Assembly: GCF_902148845.1 (NCBI RefSeq)
Contig: NC_043758.1
Span: 2,453,579 to 2,517,578, forward strand
Length of the DNA: 64,000 bases
Origin: Salarias fasciatus
Lineage: Eukaryota > Chordata > Actinopteri > Blenniiformes > Blenniidae
Direction of reading: 5' to 3'
This document shows, piece by piece, positions 1-10,073 of this stretch (the first letter of the stretch is position 1; every line of letters begins with the position of its first letter). The notes beneath the pieces were generated by a model that saw only the letters and a program-made list of their open reading frames with translations, was not told where the DNA came from and did no database searches. The translations under genes were made by a program, and so were the position numbers.

Positions 1-52
1 GTCAGCACAGTTCAGCAGGAATCGGGATTCTACTTCCTGTTTTATAAGAACC

Positions 53-75
<23 letters not shown>

Positions 76-81
<6 letters not shown>
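76..81 (-). terminator. Possible pgm2l1 polyadenylation signal (ATTAAA on the minus strand)
   Basis: On the minus strand an ATTAAA hexamer lies about 170 bp past the pgm2l1 stop codon, next to a long A-run that reads as poly-T on the plus strand at 53-78. The A-run could instead be the tail of a retroposed element, so this call is weak. Confidence 0.3.
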
Positions 82-83
<2 letters not shown>

Positions 84-252
84 CAACTTTGAAGTTCCAC
101 CTGAAATGTTGGGACTTTACCCATCATGCACTGCTGCTGGGGGACACACACGACACAAACCAGCGGGCTGGAAGGAGCCGGACGCTCCGATTCGTCCAGA
201 AATGTGACAGGATGTGACATCAGCAACATGCAGCGGGTGTGAGGAGGCGTGG

Positions 253-2803
253 CTACACGAAGCGGCGAATCAGGTTGTTCCTCTCAGGCTCCAGGAACTC
301 GTCCAGCAGGCCGGTGGTGACCTTAGCGAGCTCCTCCTCCAGCTGGGACGGCTCGCTGTGGGACACACAAACACACACAGGTCACACAGGCCACGCCCCC
401 CAACGACAAGACACACAGGCCACGCCCCTCCACGGTGAGGTCAGGGGTCGGCTGACCTCTTTCCGGGTGCGGCGCAGAACTCGGTGTAGTATTTGATCTT
501 CGGTTCGGTTCCGCTCGTCCTCAGCGTGGCGACGACGCCGTTCTGCAGCGTGAAGGTGATCATGTGACCGCTCCGAGACACGGGGAGGACCTGCACACGC
601 CCAGAACACGCGAGAACTTCAGGAATTTCATCAAAAATTAAAAAACAAATAAAAATTCATTAAGTTCCGAACTAATAGAGCCTCCCGACAGAACCAAGTC
701 CCAACAGAGGTCCAAAACCAAGTCCCGGACCGAGTCATAGACTGTATGCTCTTACAGATCTGTGATCCGGCTGGCTGCTGTCGTATCCCGTGGTAACGTC
801 TCGGACATGGACGATCTGGACGCCGTTACACGTCTTGGGGTACGAAGACTCCCCGTCGAAGTTTCGGATACGGCTGAAGATCCTCTTGATGGTGGACGGA
901 TCGTGGCAGGTCACATAGGAGGTTTTGGACAAGTGGTACCCATACCTGAGGACCGGAGAGGATGGGTTAGGGCGGCTGAGGACAGGAAGAGACAGGTGAG
1001 GACAGGGGAGGACAGGGGAGGACAGCGTACGTCTGGTAGATGTTGTCCAGCTGCTGGCTCAGACTCAGGTTCTTCTCGTGGAGGTAGGCCGCCATCTCCG
1101 CCACGACCACGGCGGCACTCACGCCGTCTTTCTCTGGGACCAGCGAGCCGCACAGGAACCCTGCGGAGGACAGACACTGAGGGTCCACCGCACACACTCA
1201 CTGACAGCCAATCGGAGTGAGGCAGTGAGCCAGGGGGAGGAGTTACCGATGGACTCCTCGAAGGCGAAGATCACACTGTGTCCACTTTTGGAGAGTTCGT
1301 GGATTCGGTTTCCGATCCACTTGAAGCCCGGAAGCGTCTCCTGTGGACAGACGATGCCGTCGTCACGGTGACGGCTGATCAACGCGACTGGAGGCCGAAC
1401 GAGCGTCTCACCTCGAAGTGGAAGCCTTCGATTCGAGCGAACGCCTGCAGGATCTTGGAGGACACAGTGGTGGCCAACATGTAGACGCCGTCGCGGTCCG
1501 CCGGATCCGGATGGTTCTGCTTCCAGTTGAAGAACATCCACCAACCCAGGAGAGCTGCCAGCTCGTTCCCCGAGAACACCTTCCAACCACACCTGGAAGA
1601 GACCAGGAAGTACAGCTGAGACAGACAGGAAGTACAGCTGGAGGAGGCAGGAAGTACAGCTGAGAACAACAGGAAGTACAGTTGGAGGACACGGGAAGTA
1701 CAGCTGAGACAGAGACAGGAAGCACAGCTGGAGGAGGCAAGAAGTACACCTGAAGCAGGATAGGAAGTACACTTGAGAACCCCTTACAAACACACCTGAA
1801 ACAGAAAGAGGAAGTGCACATGGAAGAGACAGGAAGAACACCTTAAACAGGAAGTAAACCTAGAACGGGACAGGAAATAGGAGGTCCTACCTGTCGGACT
1901 TCTCCGCGACCGCCAGCCGGTCGGCGTCGGGGTCCGTGGCCAGGACGATGCGAGCGTCCTCCTTCTGAGCCAGCTGCAGAGACAGCTCCTGGGGGACAGA
2001 GGAAGAAGGTCCCTGTTCAGACTTCTCCACCAGAGAGCCTCAAAACGTCCAGCGAATGGCGTCCTACCAGGACGGACTCGCCCTCCTCGGGGTTGGGGCA
2101 GCGGATGGAGGAGAAGTTGGGATCGGGGTCTTTCTGTTCGGGGACGGGGATGGGAGGAGCGAAGCCGAACACCTGGAAGGCCTCCTGGACGAAGGCGTGT
2201 CCCACGCCGTGGAAGGATGAGTGGACGAACTTAAGCGGGGAGTGGCGGTTCGAATCCCTGCGGGACAGATCCAAGGCATGTTAGTTCATCATGCAACACC
2301 AGCAGGAGAACGCAGAACCAGTCATCCAATCATTCAGTACCGCCGCACAGAGAAGACTAACGAAGGTCCACAAGGTGCGTTTACAGCAGCTACGTCACCT
2401 CCACCGGCCTGACAGCTTTAAAGCAGCAGCGCTGGTGTGTGAGCCCTGAAACGCGTTGGCATGCAGCACATGTAACTGTGTGTAGCTGCCGTCATCCCGG
2501 CTGCCGCCAGCAGAGGGAGACAGATCCCCGAGACGGACTGTGTGGTGAAGAACGTGGTTGACCTGTGGAAGCAGAGGGAGGACAGCTCGTCCATGTAGCA
2601 GCGGTTGATGTGGCTCAGCGGGTCCCGGGTGAGCGGGCTGCGCTCCACCAGCTCCTGGTCCCAGCAGGAGGCGCTCCACGGCTCCAGCTGCTCCTCGATG
2701 CAGCGCAGGATCTCCTTATCGTGGGGGGAGGCGATCTGAGCGCCGTTACACCAGTACACCTGCAGGGGGCGAGAGGGGAGGTCAGGAACCTCAGAACACT
2801 GGT

Positions 2804-2870
<67 letters not shown>

Positions 2871-2993
2871 ACCTTGTATCCGTTGTCTTCTTTGGGGTTG
2901 TGTGAAGCAGTGATCATCACTCCAGCTGCAGCTCCGAGCTTCTTCACTGCGTAAGGCTGAAAAAAACAGAGACACAGCTGTAAAACATCTGTT

Positions 2994-3056
<63 letters not shown>

Positions 3057-6000
3057 CTCACCACATATGGTGTTGGGACGAAGGAGGAGAACAGATGAAC
3101 GGGGACGTTTCTGCTGAGCATCACTGCAGCTGTCAGCTTGGCCAACCTGGAGACAGGAGGTGGAGATGAAGATGGAAGAGGAGGAGGAGGAGGAGGAGGT
3201 GAAGGAGGAGGAGGAGGAGGAGGTGAAGGTGAAGATGGAGGAAGAGGAGGAGGAGGTGGAGGTGGAGGTGGAGGTGGAGGTGGAGGAGGAGGAGGAGGTG
3301 AAGGTGAAGATGGAGGAAGAGGAGGAGGAGGAGGTGAAGGTGAAGATGGAGGAAGAAGAGGAGGAGGAGGAGGAGGAGGAGGAGGGACAGCACTAGGAAG
3401 ATGAAGAGAGGTTACCTCTCACTGCTGCAGCCGCTCTCCTCTTGTCCTCTCGTGTCGAATCCGATGACCAAACCTCTGCTGCTGAAGTCTGAGAAGAACC
3501 CGCTCAGGTAGGAGAACAGGCCCTGGAGAACATGGAGAACATGGAGAACCTGCATGAGGGACCACAGAACACGCCTCAGGGCAGACGCGACGTGCGCACG
3601 CCTCCGCCTCCTCTCACCTGCGTGGTCTGGATGACCGTCAGGTCGTTGATCCGGTTGAATCCGGCTCCCATGGCGGCTCTCAGTCCGGCGGTGCCGAAGC
3701 CCATCCGGCTGCAGAGTCTGGACCGGAGCTCCTGGTGGGAACCCGAGACCAGCAGGGAGTCCAGCTGAGCCCGGGTCCGGGGGTTCTGCAGCAGAGGGGG
3801 GGAGGGGGGGCGATCAGCTGGCTGGTGCCTCAGAGGAGCCAGATGTTCAACTACACATGGAGGGCCCAGACCGCTGAGTCCACTGACTTCAAACCTCAAT
3901 GATTAATTGTTGATCTGACTCAACAGAACCAACTGTGGAACATCTCAGTGAAACATTTCTCATCAGAGAACAAACTGTGGAACATCTCCAGCTGGAGAAC
4001 AAACTGCGAAACGTCTCCTGTGCTGTATGACTCCTTCACATGTTCCTCTGCAGACGGGATAAATATAGAAAACATGTGGCATTTAGACGAGGTCACACAG
4101 TGCAGAGCGCGACCTTTATAGAACCAGCAGCTCACAGGTCAACCTGAAGTCATGCTAACAACAGCTAACAACAGCTAACAGAGCTGCAGCTAACAACAGC
4201 TAACAGAGCTGCAGCTAACAACTAACAGAGCTGCAGCTAACAACAGCTAACAGAGCTGCAGCTAACAACAGCTAACAGAGCTACAGCTAACAACAGCTAA
4301 CAGAGCTGCAGCTAACAGACATACAGCTAACAACTAAAAGAACTACAGCTAAAAGAGCTACAGCTAACAACCATGAACAGTGCTACAGCTAAAAGTAGCT
4401 AACAGAGCTACAGCCATCAGCGCAGCAGCTAGTGCTACAGGTGGGGTTCCAGCAGTAGACGTAGCCCCACCTTCACTCACACCTCTACATTTAGCACGTC
4501 TTCATCAAAATATTTTAGAATTATTTATTTTGTAATAAAACCATTTAAAACTTTTTATTGATTAAAGCTGTATGTTAGGCGTTGTGCAGGGCTCTGTTTT
4601 GGGCCCACTGACAGCGAGCCCAGACATTCAGTGCTACCACTTGTCCTAAACAGTTGGGTCATCATGTAAAATTTTCGGCTTGGAGCCTCCCCTTACCCTT
4701 ACCCTCTCCTCTTATCTTTCATCACATCTCAGATAACATGACTAACGCAGACACTCGGCTTTCTTTAGGGCTGGTCTGAATAGCTGTTGTTGCCCTCCGA
4801 ATATTCGGGCCCAAGTAATGACGAATATCCGAATATTCGGCGTGCGGGGGGTGTGAGCCGGTATGCACATGCGCCAGAGTGCCGCAGCAAACAAAGCACG
4901 TCGGATACGACTTTGAAAAGTGACTGTGTGAGGCTATCAGACCGAAACTCCGTCTGCAAAGACTTTCAGAGAACAAAAGACTGGTGAACGGAGGTCTGTC
5001 TACAGAAGTGACCGTAACTAATCTCTCAGGCGCCGCCCCCGCAATTCAGAAACAGAACAAAACAAGGCTAAATAAACTTTGATGCTAAATGATAACAGAC
5101 TAGCAATGTATGTGCCGCATTTGCTGTAAATAATTTGTAATGAAGGGGTAGATAAACTGTCTGGATCAAAAGAAATGCTCCTCGAGTATGTGTGAGCCGG
5201 TGCATGCATGAAATGCGCACCATGCAAGGGAGGCTTTTGGGGGGGGGGGGGGTGAAATTCGGATCACAAAATTATTCGCCCAATGTGATCATAGCAATCG
5301 GATATTCGGGACCAGCCCTAGCTGTCTTCCCTGCTTGCTGAATTGCACGCTCAGGAAACGGGTGTCCCCTCGTCCGGATGGGACTTCTGGGGATGGCTGA
5401 CCGAGGGCGGCTGGCGAGCTTGACCTACTAACATTGTTGACACGCTTGCTGTTTTCCTATCTGTGTTGTCTTCATTCTCCTGCGGTATTCTCCTGGTTCA
5501 TTGTTTGGTTGTTTGCATGTTCACGGTTACTGTGGCCCAATATACTTTGCGTTAGGGCTGGGCGATATAGCCAAAAAATTAAATCTCGATTTTTTTTTTT
5601 TTTTTTTGCTTGAAATCCGATAAATGATTTTAAAAGGTTTTTTTCTGTGTAAACAGATCCAATTTAAGCGCCGACAAAACACATGATTTAAGTTTCATTT
5701 TTATCATATTTGCGCTCTTTATTTCATTTTGTGTCTTTTTATTTTTCTAAACATTCGGCCGAGAGCATTATGGCAAAAGATGAGGAATGGACCGTGTTTC
5801 ACGTAAAAAACGCTGCGGCCGAGTGCGCTTTTATGACGCTCTGCATGAGCGCGATGTGGGATTCTCGGGGCGCCGGGAGAGATCCGGCCGGGATCTCTGG
5901 GGGACAGCCTTTATCCCGGGAAGGACCGTGCATTCTCTGTCCCCAGCTAGGGGCAGGAAGATTTAACTCTTCTCATTTGTAAGAGAATGCTGACTGTAGT

Positions 6001-7620
6001 CTGTGCTACAGCGCCAGTCCTCCTGGACACGCCCGGTAAAAATGGCGGAGGGACAGAAAACAATAAACTCGATGGTGAGATTAAATTTTTTTCACATCGA
6101 TTTAAAAAATGAAATCAAATTAATCGAATTCATTTGCTATATCACCCAGCTCTACTTTGTGTCATTCTGTTGAACCTTCTGCTTCCTCTTTCACACACAT
6201 CTTCGATGATCCTGATGATGATTTGAGGTTGAGTGATTTTAAGTGATCAGGTGAAATTTCACACAAGGTTGATTAAAACGTGACTGATTTAATCAAAAGG
6301 GAGGATGTGTGATGAGTGCATGCTTACCTTAGATGTATTTGTTATGACTAACCGTAGCTCTCACACACTCAGATGTGTGAGGAACCACGAATGCTTTGTC
6401 TAGAATTTACTTTTCCTGATAAAGTTAGCGTAGCAGCTGCGGGACTCGTGGGAGTCTTCCTGTGTCCAGCCTACAGCTGGGTGCAGTCAAGGCTTCTAGG
6501 AGTGAACGTGGCAGACAGTTTTTACAAACTCACCCTGTTACTCTAGTGACTGTGTGATCTCTCAGCTGCACAGCTTAATAAAATGAGAATACCAAGAACT
6601 CGCCGGCTGATGCCCTTTGTTAAATAACAGTGTCGTCACAAAACTGCAACGATGGAGTTCTCAGTGTGGAGTTCCTCAGGGTTCAACTCTGGGTCCCTTC
6701 TCATTGGCAGTAAATCCCAAATTACTGATGTTCAGTGATGATGATAATCTAAAGATAAAGATGATGCTGAAGACTTTAATAATGATGAGGATGATGAGCA
6801 TGATGATGTTGGAGACGATGATAATGAGGAGGATGATGAAGATATTGCTGAAGTAATGACGGAGAGGATAGTGATGATAATGATAAAGATGAAAATGATA
6901 ATGAAGATTGATGATTAAGATAATGGTGATGATAAAGACGAAGATGATGATGATGAGGGATCAAGAGATCCTGACCTCCTCGCTGCAGACTGCTGAGTCA
7001 TGCTGCAGATTAACCTTAATCCGAGCTCTGCACTGCGGGAACAGCGCGCGGATCCATAACACAGAACTCCCGTAGACAAAGACGCTATTTGAGGCTAGTT
7101 GAAGCTCGGGGACAGCACAAAGCTGCAGGCCGGGAATGAGACGCTGTTCCCGAATGGACCTGGTGGAAGGAGAAAATCGGCCCACAGGTTTTGACTCCAG
7201 CTCATTTGAACTGAAGGAAATGTGCAGATTTGAAGCCGCTGAGGCGGCATAACCTCCGAGTCTGAGCTCAGCACGGATCCTCACAGAAGCTCCGTTAAGT
7301 TTATGTTTCGGAACATGGCGTCTACCTCTGATCGATAACATGTGAGCCGTTTGCTTTGGGGGGAAGTAAGCTATTGAATAAACATCGTATCCGGATGATT
7401 CTCTTCAGACTGTTGTTGAAATGCGGTGTGAGGTTAAACGGCGGGGTTTCTGAGCGGAGTCTGGTGCGTGCTCTACAGACCGCGATCGAGGTACCGGGCG
7501 CACACTCACCTGGTCCCAGGTCAGCCACCGGTGCACCGCCGCGTCCAGCTGCGGGTCCCCGGTGCTCGGACCCCGCGGGTCGGCGTTCAGGGCGCCGTTC
7601 AGGCCTCGGTGGTCGTCCAT
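253..7620 (-). CDS. pgm2l1: Glucose-1,6-bisphosphate synthase (phosphoglucomutase 2-like 1), 14 exons, complete
   Basis: Exons in transcript order: 7510-7620, 3618-3785, 3416-3522, 3062-3146, 2873-2956, 2563-2759, 2068-2257, 1891-1988, 1412-1592, 1247-1340, 1031-1160, 756-945, 457-590, 253-355. All introns are GT-AG and all phases close, giving 1872 nt and 623 aa; human PGM2L1 is about 622 aa. The phosphoserine loop [12 protein letters not shown] has its Ser near residue 175, the metal loop DPDADR starts near 333, the sugar loop is FEES, and the C-terminal phosphate motif is [13 protein letters not shown]-terminal [16 protein letters not shown] and [18 protein letters not shown] fit PGM2L1 better than PGM2. 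Family knowledge: PGM2L1 uses 1,3-bisphosphoglycerate to make glucose-1,6-bisphosphate, the cofactor of phosphomutases, in the cytosol and mainly in brain. The start is the only ATG before GDPQLD in an open frame. Intron 1 is 3.7 kb; several others are about 100 bp and made of microsatellite. Confidence 0.95.
1605..1850. repeat. Minisatellite with GGAAGTACAGCTG units, pgm2l1 intron 8
   Basis: About ten imperfect units of 22-26 bp share the core AGGAAGTACAGCTGAGACAG or variants. They fill most of the 298-bp intron between the exons at 1412-1592 and 1891-1988. The GGAAGT core looks like an ETS-factor half-site, but that is only a sequence resemblance. Confidence 0.8.
2804..2868. repeat. (GT)n microsatellite forming most of pgm2l1 intron 5
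   Basis: About 32 GT units. In the transcript (minus strand) this is a CA repeat that begins a few bases after the exon 5 donor and fills much of the 113-bp intron at 2760-2872. Confidence 0.95.
2996..3055. repeat. (GT)n microsatellite forming most of pgm2l1 intron 4
   Basis: About 30 units. In the transcript it is a CA repeat just after the exon 4 donor (GTGAGAAC) and makes up more than half of the 105-bp intron at 2957-3061. Confidence 0.95.
3157..3400. repeat. Polypurine (GAG/GGT/GAA) tract filling pgm2l1 intron 3
   Basis: Nearly 240 bases of G and A with few interruptions, in triplet and hexamer units such as GAGGAG, GGTGGA and GAAGGTGAAGATGGAG. It occupies almost all of the 269-bp intron at 3147-3415, so the transcript carries a CU-rich tract. 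Open frames read as Gly- or Glu-rich strings are by-products of the repeat. Confidence 0.95.
4150..4435. repeat. GCTAACA minisatellite in pgm2l1 intron 1
   Basis: Imperfect tandem units of about 25 bp built from GCTAACAACAGCTAACAGA and CAGAGCTGCA, degrading towards the right end. It lies in the 3.7-kb first intron. The rest of 3900-4760 shows no gene or recognisable element. Confidence 0.85.
4766..5320. mobile_element. Non-autonomous hAT-type MITE (555 bp) with 8-bp target duplication
   Basis: Termini TAGGGCTGGTC and GACCAGCCCTA are exact inverted repeats, followed inside by inverted GAATATTCGG/CCGATATTC-like subterminal motifs. The flanks are GCTTTCTT on the left and GCTGTCTT on the right, an 8-bp target duplication with one mismatch, which fits the hAT superfamily. 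No transposase is visible; the small open frames inside have no recognisable content. It lies in pgm2l1 intron 1. Confidence 0.85.
5553..6154. mobile_element. Non-autonomous hAT-type MITE (602 bp) with 8-bp target duplication
   Basis: The ends are TAGGGCTGGGCGATATAGC and GCTATATCACCCAGCTCTA, a near-perfect inverted repeat of the kind common in fish hAT MITEs. The flanks CTTTGCGT and CTTTGTGT are an 8-bp target duplication with one mismatch. A 90-codon open frame at 5710-5982 lies inside but resembles nothing known and has no codon-like pattern I can defend. Confidence 0.88.
6155..7504. other. Remainder of pgm2l1 intron 1, including a GAT-rich stretch
   Basis: No gene seen. From 6730 to 6960 the sequence is a degenerate GAT/GATGAT repeat (purine-rich, with TAATGATGA variants). 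The stretch from 6960 to 7500 is unique-looking intronic DNA that becomes GC-rich towards exon 1. Confidence 0.6.
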
Positions 7621-8600
7621 GTGACGGAGCTAACGGTTAGCAGGCAGCGGGGCGAGCGGCCGCAGCTCCCCTACACGCGTTCATCCACAGCGGGGGGAGT
7701 CTCCCCGAAAGGCCGCCTGGGGCTCCAGAGAGCCGGGGAGGAGCCTGAGAGCGACCCGGGAAGGAGGAGGAGGGGGGGGACTACCGGGGGGGAAAATTCC
7801 ACCGGCCGGGGCCCCGACCACCAGGGGAAAGTCTGAAGATGTTTAGAGTCTGAAAAGTTTATTAATTAAACTAAAAGGACATTCTGGAACCACATCCGGT
7901 CTGATTGACACAATAAAAGCACCAGACTTCATTACTACGTTAGTTATTACTGAGAATCCGTTACTATTACTGTTACTGTTACTACTAATGCTGTTGTTAT
8001 AACTATTAGCTAGCTCCCAGAAAGAAACCAATAACATCAATCCTATCAATAAATTTATACAAACAGTAAAAGAATAAAGAATGTTTTTAGTTTGTTTGTT
8101 TGTTTTTTTGTCAGTTATGTAAAAATGTGGGAGTAGAAAACAATGAGACCAGATCCTGGTCTCATGGTTCAGTGGTTGAGACCACTGAAGCTGGACGGAT
8201 CAGAGAGGAGACTTTTATTTTCACAATATTTTATTCTGTTTTTGACATTTTTTTTAAATGTCCCAAATCCCTCGTGGAGTACGCCGGTGCCGGGACCATG
8301 ACCCAAGACTTGGACGTCGGGTTCAGAAACTCTTCGCTCATCTGGGAGTGTCCATCCTCCAGCATCCAGTCCATCCTCCAGCATCCAGCCTGTCCTCCAG
8401 CATCCAGTCCATCCTCCAGCATCCAGTCCGTCCTCCAGCATCCAGCCCGTCCTCCAGCATCCAGTCCGTCCTCCAGCATCCAGTCCATCCTCCAGCATCC
8501 AGCCCTTCCTCCAGCATCCAGTCTGTCCTCAGCCTGTCTTTGTCCTGAGATGACTCCTTGCTCCACCTTGTGGGTTATCTGCAGCCAGAACCCCCCCCCT
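7621..8600. other. Intergenic DNA between pgm2l1 start and lipt2 stop
   Basis: 7621-7840 is GC-rich with many CpGs directly upstream of the pgm2l1 start and is the likely pgm2l1 promoter/5'UTR, though I see no TATA box. 7840-8340 is AT-richer and featureless. A minisatellite occupies 8350-8528. Confidence 0.5.
8350..8528. repeat. 19-bp minisatellite (TCCATCCTCCAGCATCCAG) near the lipt2 3' end
   Basis: About nine to ten near-identical 19-bp units. It begins about 75 bp beyond the lipt2 stop codon and is probably within or just past its 3'UTR. Because the unit has no stops in several frames it creates spurious reading frames on both strands, including a 243-codon frame at 8100-8831. Confidence 0.92.
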
Positions 8601-9433
8601 TCACACCGCCCCCCCCTCGGTCAGCGTGCAGCCAAAGTGCAGTCTGAAGGCGTCCAGCAGGTGGGGGACGGCCTCGTCCACGCCGACGTCTCTCTGCAGC
8701 TCGGCGCTCAGCGACGTCACGCCTTTACCCTCGATGCCGCACGGCACGATGTGGCGGAACCAGGACAGGTCGGTGTCACAGTTCAGAGCCAGGCCGTGAG
8801 AGGTGACGTAGCGGCCGCAGTGGATCCCTGACCACACACACGGAAACACACACACACGGGGTCAAACACAATGTCACACACACAGTCAGACACAACACAC
8901 ACACACCCCCCGTACCGATGGCGCAGATCTTGTTGTCTCCGACCCAGACCCCGGTGTGAGGAGACGTAGATGCGCTGATCCCAAAGCGGCTGCAGGCGGA
9001 GATGACGGTGAGCTCCAGCTGGGACACGTACCACCGCACACTCTGCAAGGACACAGGGTGAAACACACATCAGCCACGCCCCCCGCAGGTGAGGCCCCGC
9101 CCCTGCAGGCCCAGCTCCTCCCACCTTTCGGAAGCTGCCCAGGTGCAGGATCGGGTAGCAGACCAGCTGACCCGGTCCGTGGAAGGTGATGAGGCCCCCT
9201 CGGTTGGTGCGGTGGACTGCGGCGCCCAGCAGGCGCAGGCGGTCCAGCAGGTCTTCCGGGTACGGTTTGTGGCGGATGCCGGTGGTGTAGACGGGCGGGT
9301 GCTGGCACAGCAGCAGAGCGTGAGCTGGACCAGAACGGTGCCGGTCCACGTAGGTCTGCTGCACCCGCAGGGCCTCCTGGTAGGAGAGCAGGCCCAGACG
9401 GACCACCTCCACCAGCGGCCGTCCCCCCTGCAT
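8601..9433 (-). CDS. lipt2: Lipoyl(octanoyl) transferase 2, mitochondrial; 3 exons, complete
   Basis: Exons: 9125-9433, 8916-9042, 8601-8827; GT-AG introns, phases 0 and 1, 220 aa (human about 231). LIPT2 transfers octanoyl groups from mitochondrial acyl carrier protein to the H protein of the glycine cleavage system, the first step of lipoate synthesis. Family signatures are all present: [13 protein letters not shown] near residues 79-91, the Lys motif [16 protein letters not shown], and the catalytic Cys in HIVPCG followed by GVTSL. In bacterial LipB the matching Lys and Cys are the catalytic pair. The start is the first ATG of the open frame; no obvious presequence beyond the short basic N-terminus. 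Read divergently from rnf169. Confidence 0.95.
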
Positions 9434-10073
9434 CCAAGACCGAGACCAGAACCAGGCAGGTTCAGCTGGGACACCAAAAACTGAACCAAGTCCACTTTAT
9501 ACTGTCAGCCAATCAGAAGCCTCCCCATGATAGAGTGTCCAATCACTGTCAGTGTCTTAGTCTCAGCGATGTTCACTCACTGTCCACTGTCAGTGTCTCT
9601 CAGGACAGACGTGCAAACCTTCAGTATCACTGGTATCATTTGAGTCAAAGTCCTCCTGCTCTCCTCTGTCCCCCTCTGTCCCCCTCTGTCCTCCTTTGTC
9701 CCCTGCTCTCCTCTGTCCTCCTCTGTTCCCCTGCTGTCTCTCCTCCTTGCCGCTCCTCAGGGCGCCGCCATGACACCTCCTGTCTCTTCTTCTACGGTCC
9801 GCGCTGCGCTCTGCTGCCCCCTACCGACCGGGATTCACTGTTTATTGTTGTGTATTATTATTATTATAATTGTATAAAATGTTGTTTTAATACTTTATAA
9901 ACGAACAAAAATACTCTTTACGTTGTTTGTTCATTACTTTTTGTTTATTGTTGTTTTTTTCTCTTTCCATTCACGTTGTCGGCTGGAGGAAGACTCCTTT
10001 CACAATAAGATGCCAGACTATTTTATTGTGAAGGTGCTTCCGGTTGGCGGGTTTGTTTTGAGAATAGTTGAAG
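9434..10073. promoter_or_regulatory. Divergent lipt2/rnf169 intergenic region, putative bidirectional promoter
   Basis: The two start codons are 640 bp apart and point away from each other. A CCAAT box lies at 9509-9513, 76 bp upstream of the lipt2 start codon. The rnf169 side runs into CpG-dense DNA from about 10040. The middle (9640-9740) holds CTCCTCTGTCC tandem pyrimidine repeats and 9840-9960 is AT-rich. Head-to-head spacing below 1 kb suggests but does not prove shared regulation. Confidence 0.5.

Noticed and set aside
762-1220. 152-codon plus-strand open frame
   Set aside because: Antisense of pgm2l1 exons 11-12 and the intron between; the minus strand carries the conserved protein.
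5710-5982. 90-codon frame inside a hAT MITE as a possible captured gene
   Set aside because: No recognisable domain, no splice or codon pattern, and the element is non-autonomous by length.
8100-8831. 243-codon plus-strand open frame
   Set aside because: It is made of a 19-bp minisatellite without stops plus the antisense of lipt2 exon 3; no protein family resemblance.
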